From assembly GCA_030248135.1 (NCBI GenBank), contig JASANC010003425.1:124001-188000 (forward strand): a DNA stretch of 64,000 nucleotides. Direction: 5' to 3'. The DNA comes from Theristus sp. LFF4_11 (taxonomy: Eukaryota; Nematoda; Chromadorea; Monhysterida; Xyalidae). Under the pieces are notes generated by a model. It had not been told where the DNA came from. It made no database searches and saw only the letters and a program-made list of their open reading frames with translations. The position numbers were made by a program, and so were the translations under genes. This document shows positions 53,701 through 64,000 of the stretch, in pieces. Within the stretch, counting starts at the first letter, position 1, and every line of letters begins with the position of its first letter.

Positions 53701-56700
53701 CGAACAAAAAAAAAACCCATGTCGTGCGTGTTTTCTTGCAGACTATTCGAAAGGTTTTGGCGGGAAATACGGCGTGGACGCCGATCGACAGGATCCGTCC
53801 GCCGTCGGATGGGAACATCGAGAGCAGCTCGCGCAACACGAAAGCCAGAAAGGTCGGTGGTTTTTTTTTGTCATGTTGTTTGTTTTGCGGCTGGCGACTG
53901 TTGTAAAGGCGCGTTTAGCAATTAGTTTTTTGGGGCGCGGGCGACACAATAAAAAATGGCAGGATTTAGAAATCGTGTCGTGTGTGCTATCTTAATGCAT
54001 TACGGACACGACTAGTTTGCGCACGGGATTTAGAACGACGTTTGTGCGTACGGACGAAAAACTAAATGGTGTTTCCGCCTTAACTCATCATCAGCTCGAC
54101 GTTGCGCCGAGAGCTGCATGGCAGTCATATGGCTGCTTTTCCTGCGAGCTCCACGAAAATGGCACGAGCGGGCCTTGGAGGCAGCTTGACTCTCGTCTAC
54201 GGGACACGTTCAATCGTCCATTGCTAATAACCACGAAGTGTGGCAAAAAGAACTTTGTTTTTTTTATCTCTCAGATTACAAAGTCGGCTTCGGTGGTACG
54301 TACGGCGTGCAAGCGGACAGACAGGACAAGTCGGCAGCCGGCTACGACTATCACGGAACGGTGCAGCCGCACGAAAGTCAGAAAGGTCGCTTTTGATTTC
54401 GTTGCTTTGTTTCATGAACGAAAGTCAAGTTCCTAAGAACAAAATTTGTTGACTGCTTGAATGTATCTGATTCATAGTGATTTTTGCACGCTTTACATAG
54501 CAAAATGTTGCTAACCCATTACGTTGTGAGGGAATCCGTGTACGGCACGGTCTGTGTCTCTACTCTCTAACAATACAACTTGCAACCTATTCTTTCGTAC
54601 TTGGTGGTTTACTAAGCGAAAACATGTTTGTTAGTTGACGATGTTGAAAAAATGGACAACCTTACTAGCATTTTTCGTCGGTCGAATTTGCGTTTTTTTG
54701 TCGCAGAATATTCAAAAGGCTACGGCGGGAAATTCGGTGTTGAGGCCGACAGACGCGACCAATCAGCTGTCGGCTATGATTATCAGGAAAAGGTGGAGCC
54801 GCACGAAAGTCAGAAAGGTCGGATTTTTTGGCTCTTCAAGTTTGAGGTTGTTGAAGAGAGCTTGAGCTTCTTTTTTTCTGTTTTCTGGTTAACAACTGAT
54901 TGACTGGTCGCCGCTGCGTGGCACGCAGCTAATCAGCGTGCTAGATTCAGATATAAATGGAATTTTCTTTTATTTTTCAGAATACTCAAAGGGTTATGGT
55001 GGGAAATTCGGTGTTGAGAAGGACCGTCAGGATCAGTCGGCTGCAGGCTGGGATTATCAGGAGCCTCTGTCGAAGCACGAAAGTCAAAAGCACTACGCGA
55101 AGGGTTAGGCGTTTTTGTTGGAATGTGCAAGGAGAAGCCAGGTGGGGTGGGGTGACTTCAGGTGTACAATGACAATGATCATCGTAATTCTTGGGGTGGG
55201 CGGGCAGCTCTGGAACTACGATATGGCCGATTAAACATGGCAGCTTTTTTTCAGGGTGCAAGGAGCGCGCGAAATTTGAATGCAAGAGAAAAGACGTTCA
55301 GAAACGCAATTCTGTGTCAAATTTGACATGTTTCTCACAATGCTGTTATGTTTATTCTTTATGCACTGCACACTCGATTGGAGAATATAGTGGCATTTTT
55401 TTAGAAAGGCGACTCCTAGTCTGCGACTAATCTCGCCTTGAATGAGACTGCTTTAGTTATTCGGCCATGCTGTACTATGGAAGGGATTCGAGGTGGATAT
55501 GGAGGACAGAAGGGATACATGAAAATTTTGCGATTCCTTACAAAAACAGTCCTGCCTGACGGATATCGAAATTTCAAATCCAAATAAAACTAGCATGGAA
55601 AGGATACGAAGTAAGGAAGCAATTCAGGTTTCGGCGGCAGCCGCGGACTGGAGTCGGACGGACAGGACAACTCCGACGTTGGCAACGAAGAGCCGGAGAA
55701 ATCGCCGGGAAACGTCGCAAAAGAGCAACCAGCAGCGGTCGTCTCGAAAGGACGCGCCTCAAACTTGAAATCACGATTCGAGGGTCTGGCGAAACAGCAG
55801 AGCGATGTTGGTTTCTGCCGTCGTCGTTGATTCGGCTGTTTTAAAAATTCACTTGTCTGGTGGAGGTTATGTTTGCAAGCGCGTCTTCGCTGACGATCGG
55901 AAACGGAGGTGGTTTTTTTGTTGTATGTGCGCCGCCGTAGTCCACAGCTGTGTGTCCGCTGTGTGCTGCAGTTGATTAGAGTCCGGTCCGAGTGAGCCTT
56001 CGCGTGCTCTGGAGGCGTGGTCTAATAACATTCTACCCTAGCGCTAAGCCGGGCGCGCTGGCTGACGCTGAGTTGGTGCGGCGACGGCTTCCACAGTGAC
56101 CGGCGGCAATAAGAACAACTACGAGCTGTGTTCGCCAAAAAAATGCGACGACGCATCCATTGATTGACCTATTTGTTAACCGAAATCCGCAATAAAATTA
56201 GCGAAAACACCAGAAAATGGTGCTCCGACCAAATAAAAAATCAGTTTTTTTTGCTCGCCCATCACAGGACGAGCGAGTGACGCAGGAGCGAGAGCGGCGC
56301 CGCCTCGCGGACGAACAGCAACGTCGTGAGCAGCAGATGCTGGAGGAGCAACGGCAGCGGCAGCTGGATGAACAGTGGACGAGACAGGAGGCCGAGGCGC
56401 ACTCGAATGCGACGGCGACGGGGCACGAGAAGCCACACGGCTTGATACGTTCGTTTCGGTTTTGGTTTTGTTGTTTGTTATTCATTGTTTTTTTACACCG
56501 CCGTTCCAGTAGATCCAGGATGTGCAGATGGTATGCCATGCCTGATGATACGCGTTTGCTCGCTGTGGCTGTTTGTGTTACTTTTTGTTCTAGGACGCCA
56601 TCCGATCCACCTACCACTCCCCGATCAACGTTTTCATTGTGTTGTGAAAGGTTTTTCCTTAAACAAACACCATCAGATAACTTGGCCAAAAACACATTGA

Positions 56701-57103
56701 ACATGAATTCCTGGGCAGCATAACCGTTGAAAACCGAGAAAACGTCGACGACTCTTTCCATGTCCCGTGTGAGTGAGATCCATGCAAGTCCAAAACAACA
56801 AAAGTTCGAGATTCAAATTTAAAAAAACTCCAGAGCCAAAACGTCACTCGCGCACGCCGGTGGGCGCCGTGAGCGTGATGCCGGGCATCCAGCAGCAACC
56901 GGAGCCGTCGATCAACGAGCGGCATGCGCCGACCGAACCAGCGACGACCAACCTTGAAACGCACCACCACGGCAACGCAAAGGCGGAACAACCTTCGAAC
57001 GAGAAGATTGTTGGCGCCGAGTCTGAGGTCGAACCTCCACAGCCTACGCCGTTCGTGCAGGCCGCTGCGTCGCCGAAAACGCCTAAGCAAGCACCTGATA
57101 TGC

Positions 57104-57173
<70 letters not shown>

Positions 57174-58741
57174 TCAAGAAACACAACAACGGCAGCAACG
57201 GCCGCCGAGTGTGCCGGAGGAACCGGTAATTTTTTTCTTGGCCTTTTTAGTTTTTTTTCCGTTGGTACTTGTGTTTTGAGTGTTACCACACGCAGATTTG
57301 GCAGGATTGGCCTTCATTTTGCCGTTTCCCGTTCCTGTGCCGTTTTTGACTCATTACCTTACACGTAAAGCCCTGAACAACACTGACTGACGGTTTGGTT
57401 TGGAGTGGAGTGGAAATACTTTTGTGATTTTCAATTTAGCTCATTGATAGTGGTCTGTTTTTGAAATTTTTCTCTCTGATTTGTCTCACCAGTTTCGCCA
57501 ATCAGCGAGTTATGCCACGAGCATATTACGCACAGCCTTTGTACAGTTTGTGTTTGGATGCTCCGTTCTGAAGAGTTTTGCGTTTTTTTTTTCTTTGTTT
57601 CAGCCGCCAGAATTTGGTCGCCAGTACGATTATGTACCTGATGAAATTGACGAGCCAGAAGAGGATCCGCAGCCAAAAGTGGTGCAAAGCGCTGCACCGG
57701 TTGCCACGATGCAGGTGCGCGTGTTGTCTTTTTTCTGTTTTGGGTTTTTTTCATTTAGATTGAAAAACATTGTGGCCCGTGATGATCTGTTTTTTCAGGA
57801 TTTGATTGCATATGTCTTTTTCTACCTTCGCTAAAGTTTTAGTCTACATGTAAAAACGATGCAGTTCTGTCAGTCAACACGTTTTTTGACAACGGTTTCA
57901 ATGTCACTAATACACACACCAGCCAAAAAAACGGTCTTCCGTGCGCAAACGGTAACATGTCGCATTCCTGTGCGTTTGTTTTTGACTTTGCAATCACAAA
58001 TTGCAAATCTCGTGTGAATGAAAAGAAAAGAGCTTTAGAAAACCGGTTTTATCAAGCTGCTCGTTTTACTTTTTGTGGCGTTTTACTCACTTTCCCCCTT
58101 TTTCTCAGGATGCCGCCGACACGCACCCACTCGCCCCGCCAGCTCACCCGATGGCTGATACAGGTTCGGTTTTGCAAGTTTTTTTTGCTGATCTCTATTA
58201 AAATACGAAGAGACGGAATATGTGACTACGTACGTGAGTAAATGTCATTCTTTATTGTGGGTTTTGGCTCTTACCAGCGGCGCCCACCTAAAAGCTGGAA
58301 CTTTTTTCACAACGGCAACAGTGTTCAGGCGTGACGGCGACGGCAATCTACGATTATCAGGCGGCTGATACGGATGAAATCTCGTTCGAGCCGGACGAGC
58401 TGATCACGAACATTGAAATGGTTTGGCGTGGTTTTCAGTAAAAACGTCGTCTTGTCGTACGATTTTTGTCCAATTCTGCACATTCACACGTGCAGCAGCA
58501 AACACACCAGCGCAGCACATGCATCCGTTGCCATTATTTGTTTGCCTCTGTTGCCTGCAAGCTGCTTTGTTTTTTTTTGAAGCAGCAGCAAACAGAAATT
58601 GGTCGCAAAATTAAACTCAGAGGTGGAGAATGTTCCATCAAATTTTTCGAACCAATTCAGATCGACCCCGGCTGGTGGCGCGGCACGTGCAACGGTCAGT
58701 ATGGCTTGTTTCCGGCGAATTATGTGGAGCTGAGAAAATGA
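50715..58741 (+). CDS. CTTN: Cortactin (Arp2/3-binding actin regulator, expanded repeats)
   Basis: Eighteen exons join in phase into 786 residues: 50715-50825, 50958-51053, 51474-51581, 51961-52081, 52281-52436, 52690-52800, 53089-53199, 53742-53852, 54275-54385, 54707-54817, 54981-55103, 55628-55806, 56268-56448, 56834-57225, 57604-57714, 58109-58163, 58329-58420 and 58661-58741 (TGA). The acidic N-terminus [20 protein letters not shown] binds Arp2/3. Nine complete 37-residue cortactin repeats (pattern [15 protein letters not shown]...HESQK) and a partial tenth bind F-actin; human has six and a half. Then come the helical [11 protein letters not shown] segment, a charged coiled coil, a Pro/Gln-rich region with 23 Gln, and a C-terminal SH3 domain ([29 protein letters not shown]). 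It promotes branched actin and links it to SH3 partners at the cell cortex. Five repeats each occupy a single 111-base exon. Confidence 0.96.
53492..53715 (+). mobile_element. tRNA-derived SINE, most complete copy (cortactin intron 7)
   Basis: The head has polymerase III promoter boxes: TAGCGCAGGTG matches the A box TRGYNNARNNG, and GTTCGAACC matches the B box GWTCRANNC, about 45 bases apart. The first seven bases GTCTGTA pair with TGCGGAC downstream like a tRNA acceptor stem. A non-tRNA body and an A-rich tail (AACAAAAAAAAAA) follow. Partial copies lie at 27,928-28,045 and 32,940-33,065. This is a SINE architecture. Confidence 0.75.
55219..55472. mobile_element. CAGTATGGCC-family MITE in cortactin intron 11
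   Basis: TA-flanked, starting CGATATGGCCGATTAAACAT and ending TTATTCGGCCATGCTG. It contains AGGGTGCAAGGAGCGCGCGA and CTCCTAGTCTGCGACTAAT like the copies at 20-22 kb. Confidence 0.8.
57103..57171 (+). repeat. Pure (CAA)23 tract coding polyglutamine in cortactin
   Basis: Twenty-three uninterrupted CAA codons follow APDM and precede [10 protein letters not shown] in the proline/glutamine-rich linker of cortactin. A pure CAA run is slippage-prone, so length variation between individuals is likely. Confidence 0.95.
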
Positions 58742-58744
58742 GCG

Positions 58745-59915
58745 AATCGAATTTAAGAGTGCTGGTTTGACAAATATTATTAAGTAAGCAACTCAGTGTT
58801 TGCACGCTGTCCTGTAACGTTTGTTGAATTGACCGATTTGCCCTAACTTATTGATTGAGTATTTGATTGATTGACTAAATGCGACTGTTTTTCGCAAGCG
58901 TCGGTGTTTGAGCTTTTGAGAAAGTCGGTGACAGATTTCCCCAACTTTTAACGTACATTCGAGTCTTCATCTTTCTAATTGTGTTCACTGAAAACATTCG
59001 TTTATGCTTTCTTTGTTTGTCAATTACACTTTTCCAATTCAATTGTAAGGTTGGAGTGACTTGATTCAAGCGTTTCTGCTGTGCTTTTTATCTCAACATT
59101 TCAGAAAAAGAAACAGTCCGTGATAGTGTTTTTTTCGTGTTCAATTAAGGTGCCAATATGTTTGTGTTGATTTAATTCAGTGTGAATTTTTTCACCAATG
59201 ATTTTTTTCGGTCGCTTGAGCGGTTTTTAGAGTTTAAAAAACTTACTTATGACTGGCGTTACCGAGTAACCATGCTGTTTCCCATCAAGTTTCCTAACTG
59301 TGCATCTTAATTTATTCATGCCTTATTTGGATTGTCTTTTTCGTCAGGTGCCGACAGTTTAAAGAAATACAGTTTCAAACGTGATGCAGCGCTCCAGTTG
59401 AGAAACTCATTTTGAAGCTAAGAAATACGAGTAACCATAAAATAATTATCGTCAAGCGGCATTCGTAAAGCAGTGCTTTGTGACGCATAGCTACGCGTCT
59501 TTAAGTACTGCTTCATGAATGCCCGTTTACTTTTTGTTTATTTTGCCATTTATTGCGCACAAGCTTCACTGTTGATTTTCAAAGTTTCTGTTGTTGATTT
59601 TTGCATGATCAAAACAAATTTTCTTCGATAAAAAAATCACGGTTGAACCTTTGGGTGATATGTGTGCTCTCTCTGAGTTGAATAACGGTACAGTTGGCCG
59701 TTTTACTGAATATAAATGGATGTTTATTGTTTCATGAAAAGACTATTTTATACGAAATACGAAAAGACGAAAAACACCACGCTTTACAAAACAGGTCTAA
59801 AAAGTTGGTCATTCAACGCTTCGAGCAGGCCGATTTCTTCCCGGGTAAAGTGTTTTCTGGTGCTCTTCACACACTCGGACAAGGCACAGAAAATCCCAGA
59901 AGAAGATTGAAAAAA
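58745..59915. other. Intergenic between cortactin and the OTUB1-like gene
   Basis: No exon recognised. At 59,455-59,527 lies a hairpin repeat M copy (GGCATTCGTAAAGCAGTGCT ... AGTACTGCTTCATGAATGCC). The remainder probably includes the cortactin 3' untranslated region and the next promoter. Confidence 0.5.
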
Positions 59916-59917
59916 CG

Positions 59918-62900
59918 ATGACCGAAAGCGGTGAACCGACGACCGAGGACGCTCGCACGTTAGGCGAGCGCCTGAAGTCTGACGATCGATCGACGTTGAT
60001 GGAGTTCGCTGCGCGACAGGAGAACAATCTGCTGCAAGAGGTGCGAATACCGGTTTTTTTCAATCGCTCGTCTGCACAAACCGTTCACTTTCGCGTGCGT
60101 TGGTGAGAGTGCCCACATACGATGGTTGGCACACTGGCACGCGTTGTGTTTTGTTTGTGCGCGTGCCGGTGTACACCAATCGCAATGTGAAAAAAGCAAG
60201 ACTGGTGACGATTTGAAAGTCTCGACCAGGATTAGGATTGGTAAAAAAACCGTTTTTTTTCGTTTTAAAACCATAAAAAACCGAATGCTTTTCAGCTCCT
60301 AAACTTTCCAGAACTTGGCATCTTCAACTCAAAATAGGAAATACATCACAATTAGTGATTTTGAGCAGCGTAAAATGCTGAGCAGTTCAGTTCGATGCAG
60401 TTCACTGCAGCGTTTTTTCAAAAATATAATTTTACATTGTATCAATCAAACGAAAAATGATTTTTGATTTTTGACCACGAAGTTTAAAAATTTTTAAGGT
60501 AAAAAACCGGTTCTTTATTTTTTCAGGAAAAAAAACTGGAAAAAACCGGTTTTAAAACGGAAAAAAAAGAAAAGTAACCGTTTTTTTCCTGTGCCAACCC
60601 TAACCAGGATTAGGCCGAATCAATAGCGATCCTAACCTTTTTTTCCGTCAAGAAGCACAGAAACAATAGCACAAGTGGCCAGTTGTCCGGTTTCTCGTGT
60701 GCAGGTCAAGAGCTCGCAGCCGCTGATCTCCAAGTTGCTGCCGTCGACGGTGATCGAGGCCGAGTATGGAGGCGAACAAACCGATCCGGAATTCCGTGCG
60801 AAAGCGCACGTGCGTTTCGGTTTCCTTGGCGACTTTTGCATTTTTTTCTGTTGTTGCACTCTGTTTCTGTCACTGCGGAATGGTGTATCGTAACAATTTA
60901 GTGTCCGTCCAGGCTGCACTCGTGAGCGATACTTTTCGAGAACCTTCCATAGCGCGAACTGCTCGCTCGGCTCAGACGCTGGCTGGTGCATTGCAGCGCG
61001 CTTTACTTTTTTTTCTCATTAGCATCAGCGTACAGCTGTAACGTGCTGACTTTAAACGTTATTATGTACTTTTCGGCGACAAATCAGATGGTGTAATACT
61101 CTACCGTATGCGGTCTCGTCGCGATTCTTTCTTCGAACGTTGTATTTGTCAAGCATCGAGGTGCTCACTTTGAAAGTTTATAGAAAAAGCGTGCATGATT
61201 GTAGCCAAAGTTTTTGCAGCGATGGGATCGTGTCGAGACCTAGCGATTACGATAGGTACCGTACTCCTTTGGCGCGCAGAGTTGTTTTTCTCTTTTTCAA
61301 CCGCACACAACTGTCCGGGTTTTTTATTGTTCAGCGTTTAACCAGCCGATTTCCGCAGTTACGCCGGGTGCGCGGTGACGGCAATTGTTTCTATCGAGCG
61401 CTCGCTTTTGCGCAATGTGAACTGTGTCTGAACGATGTTGCAGCGGTGAACAGGTGACGTGAGAAATTGGCGGGAAGTTCGGAATTTCAAAATAAATTCA
61501 AATTCGAAAATTCGATTCCATGCTCCATTCGTCTGTGTTTGATTTCATTCGATAGCTTTTTTAAAAGGCAGATTGCAAAAAAGAATTTTTCATTGATTCT
61601 TTTAGCCTTTTCAAGCATTTCCATGTGTTCAGATATTTGGAGCAGTGCAAGGATTTCCGACAGCGAATGCTCAACTTGGGCTTTCCGGAGATGACTACCA
61701 CAGATTTCTGTGATACGGTTTGTGTTTTTTCTTCGATGTTTCTCCACAGTTCATCTTGATTTTTAGTTTTCTTGGCCACTTTGAGTGCAGGGAGACGAAT
61801 GTACAAAGTAACCTTGATGAGATCGTACACCACACAGTTGGGCACCGCACATTACCAACTTTTGACACAATGGTCATTTCAATATTTTGGTGTATCTGCC
61901 ATCTCTACAGTCTAGTTCTGATTGCAACAATTAGCTGATTCGTTGGTGTCTATATGATGCAGGCATTGCTGTGTAGGGCGGAGTCTGTCCTGCACGGCAA
62001 TGCATGCATGACACGCTGTCACCAACGACCAACCAATCATCTCATTTTTTACGTATAATGTAGAAATAGACTGTATTTAAGTTAAACAAAACCGCCGACT
62101 CATGCGTTTCTTTAATCTTCCAGTACATCGAAATGGTCGAAAAACTACAGCAGGGTTCAATGAACGCTGTCGATCTGCTGCGTGATTTCAATGACGAGGG
62201 TATATCGAACTACTACGTCGAGTTCATGCGGTAAGTCGTCAAGCAGTCTGATTTTGTTGAGGATGCGGGATTGTCGTTTTGGGCGGAATGTATTCCGTTC
62301 GTTTCGATTACCGTTTTGGCCTGAACAGCAAAAAAACCACCGTCTTCACGTGTTTTCATAGCAAATACAGTGCCCCCTACGCCCCGCTTCAAATTTCCGC
62401 TGAAACCACGACAAAGCGACATTATCATACGGCACTTCAGCCTGATCACGGCCACCTACCTGCAAGAGCACGCAGACCAGTACCAGCCGTTCATCGACGA
62501 CGGCCGCACGGTGCAGCAGTACTGCCACGATGAGATCGATCCGATGTTCAAGGAGTGCGACCACGTCGCCGTGTCCGCGCTGACCAGCGCACTTGGTCGG
62601 TAGCAGGTTGCTGGGAAATGTCAGAGCTGGGAAATGCAAAGTCGCCCAATGACTCTGCCCTATTTAGGGGACTCGAGTAACTTTGCCAATTTTGGGTATC
62701 TCGCGTCGTGCATGAAACTGTTTACCTATCTATGCGCGCATTTTGGTCTGGGGACCAAAATAACCAAAATCATACCTCTGTTAGCTATCGATCTGGTACT
62801 TTGACACTATTTCTATATCGCATGCAATTAGCCAATTGGTTGGTTGGTGACCACATGGTGCATGCATTTTGTGCACTCGTCACGCCAAACCCTACCTCCA

Positions 62901-63306
62901 CAACAATGGCGTGCATCACGTGGTCACTAACTAGCCAATCAGCTAACTGCGTATGATGGAGAAATAGACTGTCGACCTTTCACGACCTGCGCTGCAGCAA
63001 TGGCAAGCTCTCAGACTGCAACAGTTCGTATGGGCGTTTCCGGAAAAGCGTAGAATACGATCGAGTTTTGTTTGTCATTTCGGGTCGTCGTGACACCAGT
63101 CGATCCCCCACCCCATGCACATACAGCAAAATAGAGCAATTTTCCGTTTTTTTCTGTGTGCAGACATTCCAATTCGCATCGAGTACATGGACCGCACACA
63201 GGGCAGCGACCAACACCACGATTTCGCGTGCACTGACGCGCAACAGCCACGCCTGTACTTCTTGTACCGCCCCGGCCACTACGACATCCTCTATAATCAA
63301 GCGTGA
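59918..63306 (+). CDS. OTUB1: Otubain, OTUB1-like deubiquitinase
   Basis: Seven exons join in phase into 278 residues: 59918-60040, 60705-60809, 61335-61453, 61633-61717, 62124-62230, 62441-62595 and 63164-63306 (TGA). OTU-family cysteine protease that cleaves Lys48-linked ubiquitin and inhibits some E2 enzymes. The catalytic block VRGDGNCFYRAL supplies Asp91 and Cys94; GHYDILY supplies His270. Other family segments are LNLGFPEMTTTDF, NDEGISNYYVEFMR, ATYLQEHADQY, FIDDGRTVQQYC, ECDHVAVSAL and RIEYMDRTQGSD. Length matches human OTUB1 (271). The start is the first in-frame ATG, in an acidic N-terminus (MTESGEPTTEDA). Intron 1 holds a 370-bp hAT-type element and intron 6 a partial family B repeat. 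Confidence 0.95.
60233..60602. mobile_element. hAT-type element J in OTUB1 intron 1 (TSD ACCAGGAT)
   Basis: It starts TAGGATTGGTAAAAAAACCG and ends GTGCCAACCCTA, flanked by exact 8-bp duplications ACCAGGAT (60,225-60,232 and 60,603-60,610). Subterminal AAAAACCGGTTTT motifs recur in both orientations, as in elements H and I, so the three are likely one superfamily. The 370-bp interior is noncoding. Confidence 0.82.
62625..62770 (-). repeat. Partial family B repeat in OTUB1 intron 6
   Basis: Read on the minus strand it gives TGGTCCCCAG, GCGCGCATAGATAGGTAAAC, GTTTCATGCACGACGCG and GAGTCCCCTAAATAGGGC. The 3' half of the family is missing. Confidence 0.65.
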
Positions 63307-63309
63307 CTG

Positions 63310-64000
63310 TTTCGGAAAAAGTGCATTTTGCTGACTGTTTGATTGAAATGAACGCATAGCGGCGCACTGGTTGGTCCGGCTCTGATGATATGCGACCAAT
63401 GAGCGTGCTAGGATTCGACTCTTGTCTATGTTTCACTCGAGTATTCGCAAGTTCATTTGTTGCCGTGTTTTGTTCGACTGGTGACTTTCGTTAACAATTT
63501 GCCGCCATTTCATGTTTTTTGTTGTTTCGAAATTCCGGTTCCATCGCTTCGGACAGTTATTGTACAGATGAAAAGCTGTTTGTTGTTCTGTGCTTTGAAC
63601 ATGCTCCGCATGATTTTGGTTTCGTTGAATGTTTTGTTGTTTGTGGAATACAAAAAAGGAGAAAAGATTGAAAAATTCAGATCCATCCATCCATTTTTCG
63701 CAAAAAAAGCAGGAAATTCCGATAAAACTGTATGTATTCTATCTGTATTTTTATCCAAATCATTTTACGCCTTTCTTACAGAACAACAAGTCTAGCAAAT
63801 GTGATTTTTGTATGTACAAAATTTACGACAATACACACAACCGCAAAAGGTTTTGGTCCCTATTTCAACCATAGTTGCTGAGAACGATTCAAAACAAAAT
63901 GAAAAAAAGTGAATTTGTTCCTCCAACAAATTTGGCCAAGTACAGAGCAAACAACTCTCGTTTGCATACCCAAACAATTTTTTTAAACGTCACACTCACA
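63310..64000. other. Downstream of the OTUB1-like gene, no gene recognised
   Basis: A CCAATGAGCGTGCTAGGATT hairpin lies at 63,353-63,418, in the 3' flank. The rest is AT-rich, and frames on both strands overlap without any protein motif. Confidence 0.45.

Noticed and set aside
56659..57289. Minus-strand frames with long Leu or Val runs opposite the cortactin linker
   Set aside because: They are the complement of the CAA polyglutamine tract and flanking cortactin coding sequence.

Overview
The window is nuclear DNA of a multicellular animal. It is AT-rich, and the recognisable genes are split by many short GT-AG introns. The 3' splice sites are mostly short T-runs ending in TTTCAG or TTGCAG, and exact TTAGGC units occur inside the sequence. 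Both features are typical of nematodes. My best guess is a repeat-rich nematode, or at least an ecdysozoan; this rests on motifs and gene content only, with moderate to low confidence.

Layout. Positions 1 to about 17,700 hold almost no recognisable gene. They contain dispersed inverted-repeat elements (MITEs), a TA-flanked element at 10.65-11.82 kb, degenerate tandem repeats, and two inverted arrays of a 16-bp GC-rich minisatellite (12.9-13.2 and 15.25-15.6 kb) around another TA-flanked element. From 17.7 to 19.2 kb a minus-strand gene encodes a C-type lectin domain plus an apple/PAN domain. From 19.7 to 28 kb is a second repeat zone with clustered MITEs, a retrotransposon endonuclease remnant, and hAT-type elements nested several levels deep. 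A minus-strand SPOP-like MATH-BTB gene (28.98-31.4 kb) is interrupted by a 233-bp MITE in its last exon. A third repeat zone follows to about 35 kb.

From 35.1 to 63.3 kb there is a compact run of plus-strand housekeeping and developmental genes: DNAJC28-like, an RSRC1-like SR protein, DcpS decapping scavenger, a hunchback-like zinc-finger gene, cortactin with a greatly expanded repeat region, and an OTUB1-like deubiquitinase. Exon phases were checked by hand. Five of these six give uninterrupted reading frames of expected size; the hunchback-like gene also reads through but is short. Their introns hold copies of the same mobile elements as the gene-poor part. These genes are neighbours, not an operon or pathway: chaperone, splicing, mRNA-cap clearance, transcription, actin and ubiquitin functions.

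The dominant theme is non-autonomous DNA transposons. At least seven insertions carry exact 8-bp target duplications (hAT-type), and many more are flanked by TA (Tc1/mariner-type). No intact transposase was found. A tRNA-derived SINE family is also present.
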